Part shown: piece after piece, positions 1-21,352 of the stretch | How the letters are laid out: each line of letters starts with the position of its first letter | How positions within the stretch are numbered: position 1 is the stretch's first letter | NCBI GenBank assembly: GCA_002005505.1 | Contig: KV908564.1 | Span: 22,501 to 50,000 of the forward strand | DNA from: Botryococcus braunii | Lineage: Eukaryota > Chlorophyta > Trebouxiophyceae | Direction: 5' to 3' | Length of the DNA stretch: 27,500 nucleotides | Translations under genes and position numbers: made by a program | Notes under the pieces: generated by a model | Databases searched by the model: none | What the model was told of the DNA's origin: nothing | The model's input: the letters and a program-made list of their open reading frames with translations, nothing else

Positions 1-112
1 AACCTTCATCGTTGGGAATGTCATCACCTCCAAACATGGTGCTCATTCTCGAGTCGAATGTGCCCCCTGTTTCCCTTCCAGTGACTGCAGAGCTGCCTTG
101 GTCTTGCTGCAT
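1..112 (-). CDS. Possible partial coding exon at the left edge, uncharacterised
   Basis: Read on the minus strand, an ATG at 112-110 opens a frame that runs 37 codons to the edge of the window. The peptide is hydrophilic and Gly/Asp/Ser-rich, with a stretch reading MFGGDDIPNDEG near the edge. An in-frame TAG lies upstream at 166-164, so either this ATG is the true start or the exon begins at an AG acceptor in between. The last bases (AAG then GTT on that strand) could be a splice donor. I do not recognise the family. The plus strand over the same bases is also open to the TAG at about 168-170, so the strand is not certain. Confidence 0.25.
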   Translation of the reverse strand, partial: MQQDQGSSAVTGRETGGTFDSRMSTMFGGDDIPNDEG

Positions 113-267
113 TGGATCCACATTTTGACTCTGGGAACCCCTGCTGCCATCTAGAGCGCAGAGCTACATTTGCCTTTGCGTATCAGATGCGTATAATAAT
201 GAGCAGCCTACCATACTACTGAGCGCGAGAGTTTACGAGTTGGACATCGTCCTGAATTTGTTGGTAA

Positions 268-621
268 TGGACTGGGGTAGCATGGAGAGGAGGCCCGGAG
301 TCAGACGTCGGATACCTGAACAAGAAGAAGAAGAAGAAACTAGATAGTATTCTGAAACTGTTTTGCATTGTTCATCGCCTGGTGAAGCTTGCAGTGGGTG
401 GTGACAGGTGCTGCTCCCTGATATTGAAGGCAAGGAAGGACATCAAGGACGCTCATGCAGCGTGGAAGGGCTATCCCAGAATCTACCTTGCTCCCAGCAG
501 TGACCCTGGCTTCCAAAAGTACGGCAAGGTAGTCGCAAGGCAGCAATCGTCTCCCACCTTCGAGGAGATTGTGGCGGCAGAAAAGATCAAAGTGGCGAAG
601 AGCATGACCTCTGAAGAGTAG
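268..621 (+). CDS. Possible 3'-terminal exon, uncharacterised basic protein
   Basis: An open frame runs from just after an in-frame TAA at 265-267 to TAG at 619-621. It has no ATG near its beginning, so it would have to be a spliced terminal exon; AG acceptors occur at about 280, 290 and 300. Its features are a run of six lysines encoded at 322-339, a mixed amphipathic middle part, and an acidic/basic tail ending in MTSEE. Composition looks protein-like and is free of simple repeats apart from the AAG run. I recognise no domain. A GT donor after AAG at 526-528 is an alternative exit, leading into the CA-rich stretch. Function unknown. Confidence 0.3.
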   Translation, partial: WTGVAWRGGPESDVGYLNKKKKKKLDSILKLFCIVHRLVKLAVGGDRCCSLILKARKDIKDAHAAWKGYPRIYLAPSSDPGFQKYGKVVARQQSSPTFEEIVAAEKIKVAKSMTSEE

Positions 622-728
622 CGGAGCTCCGCCCGCTTCTGCACGTGACCTGTAGTGCATGGGCCAAACTGCCAAAAGACACTACGGGATGATCCGCGAG
701 CACGTATGCACACGAGTGCGCGCGCGCA

Positions 729-801
<73 letters not shown>

Positions 802-2231
802 ACACACACACACACACACACTCACGCACACACTACTCACTCACACACACTCTTACCGCCGCACACAGCAGACAGAGAGTGGGAGAGTGAAAAAGAACGG
901 GGGCACAGGGAGGCAGGGCGGGAGAGGGTGCCCTTGCGAGAACAGGACAGGGTGGCCTTGCCTTGCTGTATGTAAAGTATTACGAGGCTGGCTGGGGAAG
1001 GCGGGACTCGACGTAAAAGTGGCATACATGGGGGTGGGGGGCGCCAATTGATATTTTGCAGAGGAGTGTTTTGGGCCTGGGAAAGGCCTGCTGTAGTGGT
1101 TGGAATTGACACAAACCACGTGTTCATGTCACACTTAGGCATGCCGGAAGGCCTGTCGTGGAGGACACGCACCATGTGCTGCGTGACCTCCAGCATGAGA
1201 CGGCCTTGCAATCCTTCACTTGACCGTTAGAAACTGGTCGGCATGAACACCCGGGAGGCCTTGAGCAGCCACAGATGCAAGCATCTTCCGTCAACTTGTA
1301 TTTGATTGACAAAGAGCTCGTTTCAACAGAAGCACTGAACATCTCTGTACCTGTTAGGGACTGTTTGTAAACCTCCTTGACCATTGATCGTGCTTTGAAA
1401 TCGGGTCCAAGCGCAGTGGAGGAGCGATGCACGAAACCACCCTGCACTAGCATGTGTTGATGAAAAGGAAGCTTCTTTCATAAAGGATGGGCTCCACATG
1501 CTTGACGGGGGTAAAGTGTTTCACACACTTGCTTCATGGGCTTGTAAGGTCAGAGGATGATCATGCGTAGTGGGTATACACCTGCCACGCTTTTAAGTAT
1601 TTAATAAATTAATTAATGTTCTGTGTTCTGCACGCCCCAAGTTTGGGGAGTAGATTCAAGGCGTTGCCTACAAACAACCCTCGGAACCCTTCGGGAATAA
1701 CCCTGAAACCCCAAGCCCCTAATCCCTAAAATGATAACTCTAATCCCGTAGGACTATGTGGTATTCACGCCTACAAATCGGCCACTGAGTCACATAGTTC
1801 CCCCTTGATTGCGACATAAGTTTATACAACAATTCACTATTGTTATCAAGATTGCCCGCGCACGTTGCTCCTCTGGCAAAGCCTCAGTATTCTCCCCAAA
1901 TTTCTACAAAAACCCGTCCTTCCTATCAAATCACTGTTATACTTCATTTTACGCTTTAAACCAGCGATGTCAGCAGACAAGTGACTTAACTGCATCACAC
2001 GGCATTGGCGCTTGGCTTCAAGACAGGCGCAACTCATGGATGGGGCCCTGCCCCTCCTTCCTGAATAGTCCCCAAATCCCAATTGGCCATAAACTCGATG
2101 TTGACAGTTCACGAGCGTTGGAAACCAGTGAGTCACCCAGAAGGAGAAGTCTACATACCATGCCACGGGCGTCATTAACCCATAGCTGTTGTCTACACCA
2201 CGCAGGAGGTACCCACAACTGGGAAACACGT
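622..2231. other. Stretch without an identified gene
   Basis: Holds a CA microsatellite (728-832), then mixed sequence. A frame after an AG at 1137-1138 reads about 27 codons to TGA at about 1220 and could be a small terminal exon, but nothing confirms it. AT-rich sequence with AATAAATTAATTAAT lies near 1600-1616. At 1676-1735 there are degenerate CCCTAA-like units. Bases 1753-1760 and 1791-1798 form a short inverted repeat (ACTATGTG/CACATAGT). I see no other structure. Confidence 0.4.
728..832. repeat. (CA)n microsatellite
   Basis: Almost pure CA dinucleotides with single interruptions, preceded by a short CGCGCG run. The long His-Thr and Cys-Val open frames across it are artefacts of the repeat. 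Confidence 0.95.
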
Positions 2232-2263
2232 GTGTCGGCATTTTGTGCACAAAATGCCGACAC
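2232..2263. repeat. Perfect 32-bp palindrome
   Basis: The left half GTGTCGGCATTTTGTG is followed directly, with no loop, by its exact reverse complement CACAAAATGCCGACAC. Symmetry stops at the base on each side. It lies outside any identified gene. It could be two terminal inverted repeats joined head to head, a cruciform-forming site, or a dimeric protein-binding site. Confidence 0.9.
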
Positions 2264-2653
2264 TACGTTATCCCCCATTGCATTGTGGCACTAGGCCAAG
2301 GAGTGCAAGCATGAGCCCTTCATGTATGACCCCTCCCTGACAAGTGAAACTCCATGCCCAATGTGGAGGGGCAGAGGAATGCACCCACCGAAAATCTCCC
2401 CAGCGCAGCCCCTGTGACAGCCGTGTTATCCCGTGAGGTACAAGGGGACCGGCACAATCTGCGTCCGCCAGAGAGTATGTAAATGTCCATCCAAAAGATG
2501 AGGCAATGAGGAATGGACAAGAAAGAACCCCCTGTGCCCCAAGCCGCAATGATGGACGAGCCAATATTTGTCGCCATCAAGACGGATGCAGCATCGACTC
2601 CCACGGCTGCTTGAAGCTAAGAAGCTTACCATTAAAAGGGAACCGCACAAACG

Positions 2654-2851
2654 ATGAGGAGGCAACGTCTGGGAGGCAAGTCAACTATATCGTGCATGTG
2701 CCCGGGGAGTGCTGCGTCGATGCTGGAGGGCCACCCGCTTGCAAACAGCCAGGACAGTGGGGGCCTGTGGTCTGCCCTGCAGGCTGTGATTGCTGCTTGC
2801 CAAATCTCAAGCCTGCGGAATTCCCCTGCTGAGGCTCTGTCCGGGCTGTCT
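2654..2851 (+). CDS. Possible internal exon, uncharacterised
   Basis: An open frame ends in a reasonable splice donor (TTGCG then GTGAGA at 2852). Its second half reads like ordinary protein, alternating Leu/Ala-rich helical stretches with Ser/Gly turns, including SALQAVIAACQISSLRNS. A second frame over the same bases is Cys-rich and open to TGA at about 2830, so the reading frame is not settled. It would be followed by an intron carrying the GT array at 3064-3169. No acceptor or partner exon could be assigned, and no family is recognised. Confidence 0.2.
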
Positions 2852-3063
2852 TGCGGTGAGAAGAGCCCAGCCTCCGTTAGGCCCTGCAGGCAGTGTGTGT
2901 GACCTGCCCTTGCTGCATCCAGATGGTCTCTGCAGCACTGGCAGGGGACAAGAACTCCATGTCAGACAAAGTCCCCGACGGGCAACAAATGCGTTTGTCA
3001 CCTTCTTGGCTACCCCGTTGTCCATTGTGTGCACGCTCCCCCCCCCTCTCTCTCTGTCTCGCC

Positions 3064-3169
<106 letters not shown>

Positions 3170-3190
3170 GTGCATGCGCGCGCGGGGGCG

Positions 3191-5441
3191 CGGGCTGGCA
3201 CGCGCTGGGTTTCACAGTCTAAGGTCCAACTGACGGATTAGAGTCTTAAAGACAAGCCGCAAAACTATCTGGACTAGTAAACACACAAAATGTGCCAATT
3301 CCGGCCATCCTTCCCCTAAGGATTGCTGAACAATGGATACTGTAACAAGTCGCCAGCAAAATGCAAGAACAAACCACTAGTACCACAAACAATCTACTAT
3401 CAGGTCTTTCAGGAATCTTTTGCTGGTCATTGCACACCTCAGAGGACACGACTCTGCAAGTAAGGTGTCGCATCACGAGGGAAAGCAGCAATTGGCTTAG
3501 AGCAGGATGTTTAAATGTCAACTAACGAGCAAGTGCGAGTGTAACTTCAACACTGCTTCAGCTCCGGCTTTTGCCTTAATTGATTGCTCGCTCACCTGAG
3601 TCATTCTTAGTCGAGCTTTCTTCGTCGCAAACCCAGTCCTTCACTGAGTTGCGGAGGGGCGCTTTTGCTTACGATATACGACGTTTCTGCAACCTCCCCG
3701 AGGTAGGAGATTAAACGCTTATAAGGATGAACCTTACCAAAAGGGGATACAGGTGGGCGAGTTGTCAGAGGCCACCAGCTCGTCGCTGACGGATCGTCAT
3801 CGCGGAGCCCGCGGCGGGCGGCCCGCCCCTGGACATCCAACGCGGGGGTCGGCAACTCCCCCAGAGACGGGTCCACAGGTCACCACACACGTTCCTTTGC
3901 CGTGTGAGTTTCTTCAAGATCCTCCAGGTGGCTGTGCTAGGTGCGATGCAAGTGGCATGGCTCCAGGATGTACAGAGTGTTGTCGTTGCGCGGCGTTCTG
4001 GTATCCCAGATTGAGTCTCCAACCGATATTGCAAGTCCAGACAGAACACCTTTTGGAAAGATCCACTTAGTTTGCCGAGGTGGTTCTTTTGCTCCAAATC
4101 CACGTATGTCACCCCGATTGCGGTACCTAAGGTCGACCTGTGCTGCCGACACTTTCCTTGTGGTGCACGCTTGCAATATGATTACTATCCGGGAGATTCG
4201 AAACAGTGTGTTGGACCGATTGGCACTTCGGCTGCCTTGAACGGCGTACTGTGTGCCTAAGGACACTCGAAGTTTTGAGCAAAACTGCCATCGAACTGAC
4301 GGTTCGTCAGCCTGAGTTTAATCTTTCGGATTGAATTTTCAAGTGAAGGGGAAGGGTGGTACTACTTTCATCTCCTCTAACGATTGAGAATGGAAGTTCC
4401 GGCCTGTGGCGACCGATCGCGAACGTTTTCGATTTACTGAACCATTTTCATGCCCATCACGGGAAGGGGCGGGTGTATGTTAATGTGATATTAAGGCATT
4501 CTCATATGGAACTAGTCAACTGCGACATCGAAGAATCGTCCCGTGCTTGAACTGGGTGACTTTCAACCTGCAGGTGGGTTTGAGCTTGTGGACCGTACAC
4601 AACAGATCCTGAGTAATGTACAGGATTGGCTAGGGGTTCTGGAGTTTCTGGAGGGGCTCGCCTTCAGAGCATGCCGCTACGACTATGGAAGCCAAAGTCA
4701 CACGTTCCTCCAGCACTGCAACTTGAGGTGCAGGGTAAGAACATTTGTTGTCAGCGGAGGAACGGACTGACAAAAAGCACACCATTTCTGCAGGAGCTCA
4801 ATTCCAGATACTGCACAACTCATAAAACATTGTGGTGCCCCTGGGTGAAAGACAACGGTCGTTGAGAGCTAACTACTTCGGCTGTATGCACAGCCTCGGA
4901 TTTGCCTCCACTTTTTCTCAATTCTAATGCACCAATCTGAGCGTGGTCTTATTCCGTGCGTCTTCCTAGTTTACTCTTCTAATGTCGTGCCACTCCCCAT
5001 AGGATATCCTCATGAAGGTTAAATGTGAACAAGAGCCTTTCCAAGAATGGCTGACCATATGGATAACTTGGTTTGTTAGTGAGGGCTTATTTATCTTTCA
5101 TGGAACTGGTGCCAATGCTGTCGTGGCTATCAGCTTCTAATTCTTCTGAGCATAGAAGATAGCACAATTGGAAGTCGTAATAATTCACAGACTGCAGAAT
5201 AGCAAGAGGCCGATATGGCTGTACACCATCAGCATGCTTGCAAACACCAATACATGAGTATGGGCAGCCTGGGTGTCTGTTTGAGCGAGCGCGCTCCAAG
5301 CGCATGCTGTTGATGACATTGATCTTGATCATCAGATTTATATAAGTCTGTTCCTTTAAGAAATACAGGTGATTTGGACTACTTGAGCCAGGAGGCAAGC
5401 TCCCAGCTTGCAATTTTAATGCACGCGGTTGTCTCTTGCAG
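3191..5441. other. Region upstream of the kinase exons, no firm gene
   Basis: Two short stretches are open in several frames. Around 3750-4260 one plus-strand frame is Cys-rich (about 3900-4000) and another runs ATG 3941 to TGA 4240, while the opposite strand is open too, so no frame can be chosen. Around 4356-4842 a plus-strand frame ending near 4550 is continued in another frame. Candidate exons there are 4574-4736 (acceptor CTGCAG|G, donor AGG|GTAAGA) and 4792-4842 (acceptor CTGCAG, donor TGG|GTGAAA). They could belong to the 5' part of the kinase gene or to a decayed element. None of the products is recognised. Confidence 0.3.
4574..4842 (+). CDS. Two candidate exons upstream of the kinase domain
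   Basis: Candidate exon 4574-4736 lies between CTGCAG and GTAAGA, and candidate exon 4792-4842 between CTGCAG and GTGAAA, on the same strand as the kinase. In phase 0 they can be joined into one open frame rich in Leu, Cys, Arg and aromatic residues. The join to the kinase exon at 5442 needs phase 1, which this model does not supply, so either an exon is missing or the model is wrong. No domain, signal peptide or membrane segment is evident. Confidence 0.2.
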
Positions 5442-13412
<7,971 letters not shown>

Positions 13413-14912
13413 GACTTTCCCCATGCCATGTGTGACTGCCTTGATGCTTGTGCAAGTGCCTGTGCGTGTGTGTTCTCCTTTTTTTTGGGGGGGGGGGGGG
13501 TGGGGGAGGGTGCAGCAGTGGTCATGTGTGATTGCCCGTATGCTTATGCCTGTATGTGCGTGTGTGTGCGTTTTTGGGAAGGGGGGTAGCAGGCGGTTGC
13601 GCTTTTAAAGCATCCGCTGCAACCACACAGAGCTAGAAATTGTTAACAGGATAGACTCGAAAGTGAGTTCAGTGAGAGAAGTCTGCCTCACCGTCTTAAG
13701 AAAGAAACGTGCAGCCGCAACTATTGAGCGCTTACAGAGAACCGGTGCAATTTTGGGGCAGCTCCTTGCTTGATTTCCCCGGTATGGGCGGAGTGAGGAG
13801 GTTATGTGAGGCTCCTCTGTCTGTCTGTACTGCCTTAGGAGAGAAGTGCAGTGTTTTGTCACGTAGATGCTGTGGCACAAAGTTTGCCCTGTACAAATCG
13901 TTTGATACTGGTGCTGAGGGGAAAATGTAAGTGAGTAGTGACAGTGTACATTCATGCAAAGCTGCAGCTTACTGGTCGTGAGAGACGCCTATACCTTCAA
14001 AATCGGTTCACAGGTATACTATGAGAGGACCGATGGTGTGTACGTTCACAATAGTGAAGTTGCACGTTCTGTTTCTGAGATAGCGTTACGTCTGGAACAT
14101 GTCAACATGGAGTGATGTGAGAAGGCTCTTTGAATCTAGACGATTGTGGAACATTATGAGGAAGTAGACTAGACATAGGGGTAGCGAGTGAGGACCGGCC
14201 TCCTCATCGTTTGTTTCAGAGGATTCAGGCGCTGTGCCCAGGACTCTAGATGTAGAGGCTGAAAGTGGGAGAACGCAAATAATTGGCTTCTAAGCTCGGA
14301 AGTTTGCGGCAACAGAGCTCAATATTGATTAATGGCACTCGAGTTGCCTGACCCAACGGCTCTGGGAGTGTCAATAGACAGTTTTTAAAATTTTCATTTG
14401 GACTTTCCTTGGTGTGAATTTGCGCGTTGACCAAGTTCTTGCCCTTCAACCAAGATACCTGGAGCCTTTGCATCGGTTCCCTGATGCGACGCAAGCTTAG
14501 AGTTAATTCTTCTCCCCATGCTGCAGTGGTGAAGGAATGCTTCATCTCAATGAATGCGTCAAAGGCATAGCCTGCCTTTTTCGAAGAGCTGGGAGACAGG
14601 TAATAACAGTCATGGCATGTGAGGAACCCTTTTGGAGAATGTCATATTAGAAGATAGCAATCTGATTACTGAAGCACACTGGGACTCTATTTTGTTGAGG
14701 AGCTCGAGGACCTTGCAGGCATGGGGGTTTGGGGGACAATTGCAACTTCCAGGCATTCTCCGGGGGTTTCTGGCACAACACGAGCTTCTCAATTGCATTC
14801 AAACACAAGGTAAAGGATTTGCTTGGTCCATCAAGAAGTGGCTTCATCTATCCCAAGAAGATGATGATGATTGGGGGGGCCGGGGGGGGGTTTGCATGCT
14901 GATGCGCTGGAA
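13413..14912. other. 3' flank of the kinase gene and spacer
   Basis: No gene is supported. Short frames occur at 14246-14545 (minus) and 14632-15006 (plus); the latter reads protein-like for about 80 codons from ATG 14632 and is Trp/Leu-rich with a DDDD run, but the family is not recognised and it runs into the hairpin array. Poly-T/poly-G runs occur at 13477-13500. A TGTAA, the usual green-algal polyadenylation signal, is at about 13925, far from the stop, so the transcript end is not defined. Confidence 0.4.
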
Positions 14913-15199
14913 CCAGTGGTCCGATTTGTGGCAACTTGTTGCCATATTGGCAATTTTAAATAAATTTTTCAGAAAAATGGCAATATTAAATATTATCAGC
15001 CCATGACGGGTTGCCAAATTCGACAACTTTAATTAAACTCTTATAGCCTAGAGTTGCCACCCCGTGGCAACCAGAAATTATTTAGTAGTGACTAGGAGTT
15101 GCCGATTGGCAACATGAAATTATTTGGTTATGGGGGGTAGGTGCCAGGCTTCAGTCGGTAATTCCCGAGTCCGCACACACACGCGCACGCGCGCACACA

Positions 15200-15287
<88 letters not shown>

Positions 15288-15347
15288 TATCCACACACTC
15301 ACACACACGCGCGCGCACACACACACGCACACACACACACACACATG

Positions 15348-15380
<33 letters not shown>

Positions 15381-15420
15381 GCGCGCACGCGCGCGCACGC
15401 GCGCGCACACACACACACAT

Positions 15421-15456
<36 letters not shown>

Positions 15457-15545
15457 ACACACACACACACGCACACACAGAGGCGCGCGCGCACACACAG
15501 ACACAGACACACACACACACACATGCACACACACTCACACACACG

Positions 15546-15578
<33 letters not shown>

Positions 15579-15615
15579 GCACGCACGCACACACAGAGGC
15601 ACGCACAGACACACA

Positions 15616-15689
<74 letters not shown>

Positions 15690-16069
15690 TTGCCGTGGTA
15701 TTGGAGCTTGTTGCTTAGTACAGTTTGCCGTTGTATTGGAGCTCAGTAGAGTTTGCTTGGGTAAACTGAAGGCTGAACAAGGATATTCTTGCAGGATCTT
15801 TGTAGGTTTGTGTGTCATACTTGCAAACAACAAAGAAAAGGTGTCATTATGCCCATCCTTTGCCGTTTATCCATGTTTGCAATGCCCTAGGGACACTTCT
15901 GTGCGGACAACTTGAAAATTCGCCATGGACGCTCGAAGTTGCCACAATGGCAACCCAATAAAAATTAACTGAAGTCGAAGTTGCCACCCGGTGGCAACCT
16001 GAAAATAAATATTGCCTGGAAAAGTCGCCGGCTTAGCAACTACCATACGGCAATAATCGGACCACTGGC
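14913..16069. repeat. Hairpin-array element bounded by a 14-bp inverted repeat
   Basis: The outer 14-mers CCAGTGGTCCGATT (14913-14926) and AATCGGACCACTGG (16056-16069) are exact reverse complements. Inside them are short palindromes of the form GTTGCC-n-GGCAAC at 15053-15071, 15098-15113, 15938-15954 and 15980-15998. Weaker copies occur at 14929-14954 and 15010-15027. Neighbouring copies are 42-45 bp apart and each is followed by an AT-rich GAAAT/AATAAA stretch. The array is split by the CA tract and by about 250 bp of ordinary sequence. No transposase frame is present, so this could be a non-autonomous foldback or MITE-like element; target-site duplications are not evident. Confidence 0.65.
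15173..15685. repeat. 510-bp (CA)n tract with CG blocks
   Basis: Nearly continuous alternating purine-pyrimidine sequence, mainly CA with CGCGCG blocks near 15184-15191, 15309-15317, 15376-15406, 15483-15491 and 15546-15556. It is the longest simple repeat in the window and lies inside the hairpin array. The His-Thr and Cys-Val frames over it are artefacts. Confidence 0.95.
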
Positions 16070-16997
16070 TGGAACTGTTGAAGAAAGTCCAGGGGCTTTG
16101 AACCAGGCCGTCATTGCACAACAAGATGTGGAGGGATATTTTCATTTGTCGGGCCAATTCTTTTCGCTCCTTTTGAGTCTTGTAACAAGTTGATTGGCAC
16201 AAGACTATAGTTTCAACCAACTCTGCGCATCATACCAGCGCACGGCAGGTGAGAAAAGTGTGAAGCTGCACTCCTCAGGACTAGGGCTGACTCTCGCTCC
16301 TTTTGTATTGTTGGGTTCCAACCGATTAGGCAATACATGATGTTTATGTCTGTCCAGCCTGGACGGGCTGGTAAGGGCGAGCGAGAAAGCTCTGCGGTTG
16401 CATCTACGCCACAGGAACAACTCGAAAGCTATTGTCGCTTAAGTGAGCTGCACGTCATTTAGGTCCTGCTAGCGCATCAACCCAGTACAGATGGGGTGCA
16501 TGGGACAACATAGAGCTCCTTGCCCGCTTCCGGTTGGATGTACAAACATCTGTTGAGGTCCAATAAGCGTGCACAGAATTTGCCGCCCGAAGTCCAGGGC
16601 TGTGCAGCAGGACATAAAGGGACCTGGAGCCGTTATCAGCAGCGCCAGGGGAAACTCAAGCGCAAAGCAGCACATGGCACACGCTTCTTGGTCCATTCGC
16701 CAAGGAGCTGCAGCAGGGAGTCTTCAACGGCATGGTTTCAGTGTGTCACATGCTCCCCCGTGGGAAGGAAAAAGGGAGATGGGGGCGAGAGCCCTAAACT
16801 CCCACCCCGATACTCCCGGCAGTGTGACCCCGTGGGTTTAACCTATTTCCCTCCCCCCCCCCCCCCGGGGTGGATATAACGTGACTAATAAGGAAAACCC
16901 TGGAAACCAAGAAAGAGCAGGTCACATTGGGCCCAGACCTACGATTAACCCCCTCCCCCCCCCCCCCCCCCCCGTTCCCCCCCCCGGGGGGAGGGGG
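16070..16997. other. Spacer upstream of the ferredoxin gene
   Basis: Mixed sequence with no supported gene. Plus-strand frames near 16520-16879 are open but match nothing I know, and the minus strand is open over the same bases. Poly-C runs occur at about 16852-16866 and 16955-16985. Confidence 0.4.
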
Positions 16998-17006
16998 ATA
17001 TATAAA
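16998..17006 (+). promoter_or_regulatory. TATA-box candidate for the ferredoxin gene
   Basis: ATATATAAA follows a G/C-rich run and lies 288 bp before the ferredoxin start codon. If used, it would give a 5' leader of about 260 nt. The assignment rests on the motif and position only. Confidence 0.3.
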
Positions 17007-17293
17007 CCCCTCGTCTGGAGAGCTAACACCCGCCCTCACAAACCCCACAGCACAATCAAGTGCCCCCGCGTTGGGGGGCCATACGTGATGCTGACACGTG
17101 GGACGTCGCCGTACTCCTGCAAGTCAATCCAGACGTGATCTCAGATCGCTGATCTGTTGCAGTAGTCCAGCGCTCTCATACGTACACATTCCTGTCAAAG
17201 TGCTAACACTGCAAGTGCTCTGATCCCGTGCAAGACTTCGCATACCTACGGGGAAATCCCTGCAGTACTACGCTTAACGGTTGTGGAACGAGG

Positions 17294-19549
<2,256 letters not shown>

Positions 19550-19708
19550 CAGCCTGCTGCTGGATGTGCTCCCCCATGAGGCCGGCGAGGGAGTCCTTGC
19601 CAAACACGAGGAAAAGGTGGATTGTATGGTTTGGGGCGAATGAGAGGGGGAGCTCATTCGAGAACTATCCATCCATGTCTTCTTGTGTAGGATTGCCTTT
19701 GTGTCTGG

Positions 19709-19711
<3 letters not shown>

Positions 19712-19790
<79 letters not shown>
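19712..19790. repeat. (GT)n microsatellite
   Basis: About 39 uninterrupted GT units, 160 bp past the ferredoxin stop codon. Confidence 0.95.
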
Positions 19791-19792
<2 letters not shown>

Positions 19793-21231
19793 ATGCTTGC
19801 GTATGGGGAGAGACAGGGGGGTGGGGTGGGGCGGAGAGAAATGGAGAAACCAAGCAAGCATACATGTATTTACAGCAAACGGGCTGCGATGTCTATGCCC
19901 TTTCACGCTCTTTCCCCTCTTTAGTTTTATCGACGCTAACAGCAGCTCGTTTATTCTTGTCAAGAGCTTTCTTGTCTTAGTTTCGTTTTCTTATCTTTCA
20001 AAGGGGGGGGGGGGGGTTGAGAGAGCTTCCCACCTGAGTTGGTTAAGGCACATGAGATCTGCCAAAGGCTGAAGGAGCATGAAGGAATGAATGTTACGCA
20101 TTCCCCGTCACGATGACAAGATGTAGATGTGCTTGTCAGCCAACTTCTGAGATGCATCCACTCCTTACGGTCACTACCCAAATCCCACAGGATAGGGTCC
20201 ATCGAATGGACTATGAGGGACCCTAATCACATGAAAGGGACTCGAAATGCACAAAGCTGAAGGGACATGAGATCGTCCAAAGGCTGAAGGTTGTAATTGC
20301 TGGGATTCCTTCTCTGAAATTTACACAGCACTTATGCGTATCCATACTACATTTACACAGCACTTACATTCTATGACATGCTATGTCTATACGTAACTTC
20401 TTGCTCTCCTTCCACTTCAGGCTTGCGAGGGCCCGATGCTCAAGGCCAGGTCGCTGTGGGGTCTACAACTGCAACTTCCACGAACGAACAGAGCAGACTT
20501 GAGCTAACTCAATCGAAACCGTCCCAAAATTCCTCCTCCCAACACGTTTTAAACCTACTTTCAAATGCCTTGCACCACCTCCAATTCACGTTCACGAACA
20601 GCCGAGCCACTCTGGCCGCAAAGCTGCCACTGTCACGGCAAATCACCCAACGTGGTTACGGATCAGATACACTGCATAACACAATCCCGAAGCTTGTTTT
20701 ATTGAAATTACCACGAGTCAACTTCATGAGTTGTTTGAACACTCTAACTTGTACACAATGGGTTTCTGAGAGCCACATACACGAGTCTCACATATGCCTT
20801 GAAGCAGAGAACAAGCTTCGCAGGCTTCCCTGGGGTTCCTGACACAAAAGCAAGGTGCAAGGATTGCTCACCGTTATCTCCCCCCCCCCCCCGGCGGCTT
20901 CCCGTCCCTGCTTTTCGATCTGCGCTCCACAAGGAAAAAATAAGGGCACGACTCTGTTATTATGCCCTAGAAACGCTTATCATTCTTCTTCTCTTGCTTC
21001 ACAGAAGATGCAGCCTGCCACTACCCCGCCTGTTGCCCCAATGTCCTGCTTCATAGAGGGAGGCAGGGCCACGGTCCCAAAAATTCTGAGATAAAGACAT
21101 CACAGAATGCCCATGTGGAAGGGGGAGCCCACAGACGGGCCCCAAAGTTCCCATCGCCTCCCCCCCCCCTCTCTTTCTCTCTCCCCCCTTCTCTCCCCCC
21201 CCCCTCTGTGTGTCTCGCCTTCCCCGTTCAT

Positions 21232-21234
<3 letters not shown>

Positions 21235-21269
<35 letters not shown>

Positions 21270-21352
21270 GCGCGGCGCGCGCGCGCGCGCGCGCGCACAC
21301 ACACACACGAACGTGCACGCGCACGCGTGCGCAAGCATACACACACACAGTG
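21235..21352. repeat. (CT)-(CA)-(CG)-(CA) compound microsatellite
   Basis: Short CT and CA tracts flank a CGCGCG block of about 26 bp (about 21269-21296), followed by CA with CG interruptions. It lies about 70 bp past the minus-strand stop codon at 21418. Confidence 0.9.

Noticed and set aside
3753..4266. Possible retroelement or small gene in overlapping frames
   Set aside because: Both strands are open in several frames with no reverse transcriptase, integrase or transposase motif, so no product can be assigned.
15120..15915. Long His-Thr and Cys-Val open frames on both strands
   Set aside because: They are direct translations of the CA tract and have no independent coding signal.
15010..15998. 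CRISPR-like repeat spacing of the GTTGCC hairpins
   Set aside because: Only a few diverged copies, AT-rich conserved spacers, eukaryotic context and no cas genes.
20378..20842. 154-codon plus-strand frame in the convergent spacer
   Set aside because: No motif, no splice context, ordinary Ser/Thr/Leu composition; more likely chance in 3' flanking sequence.
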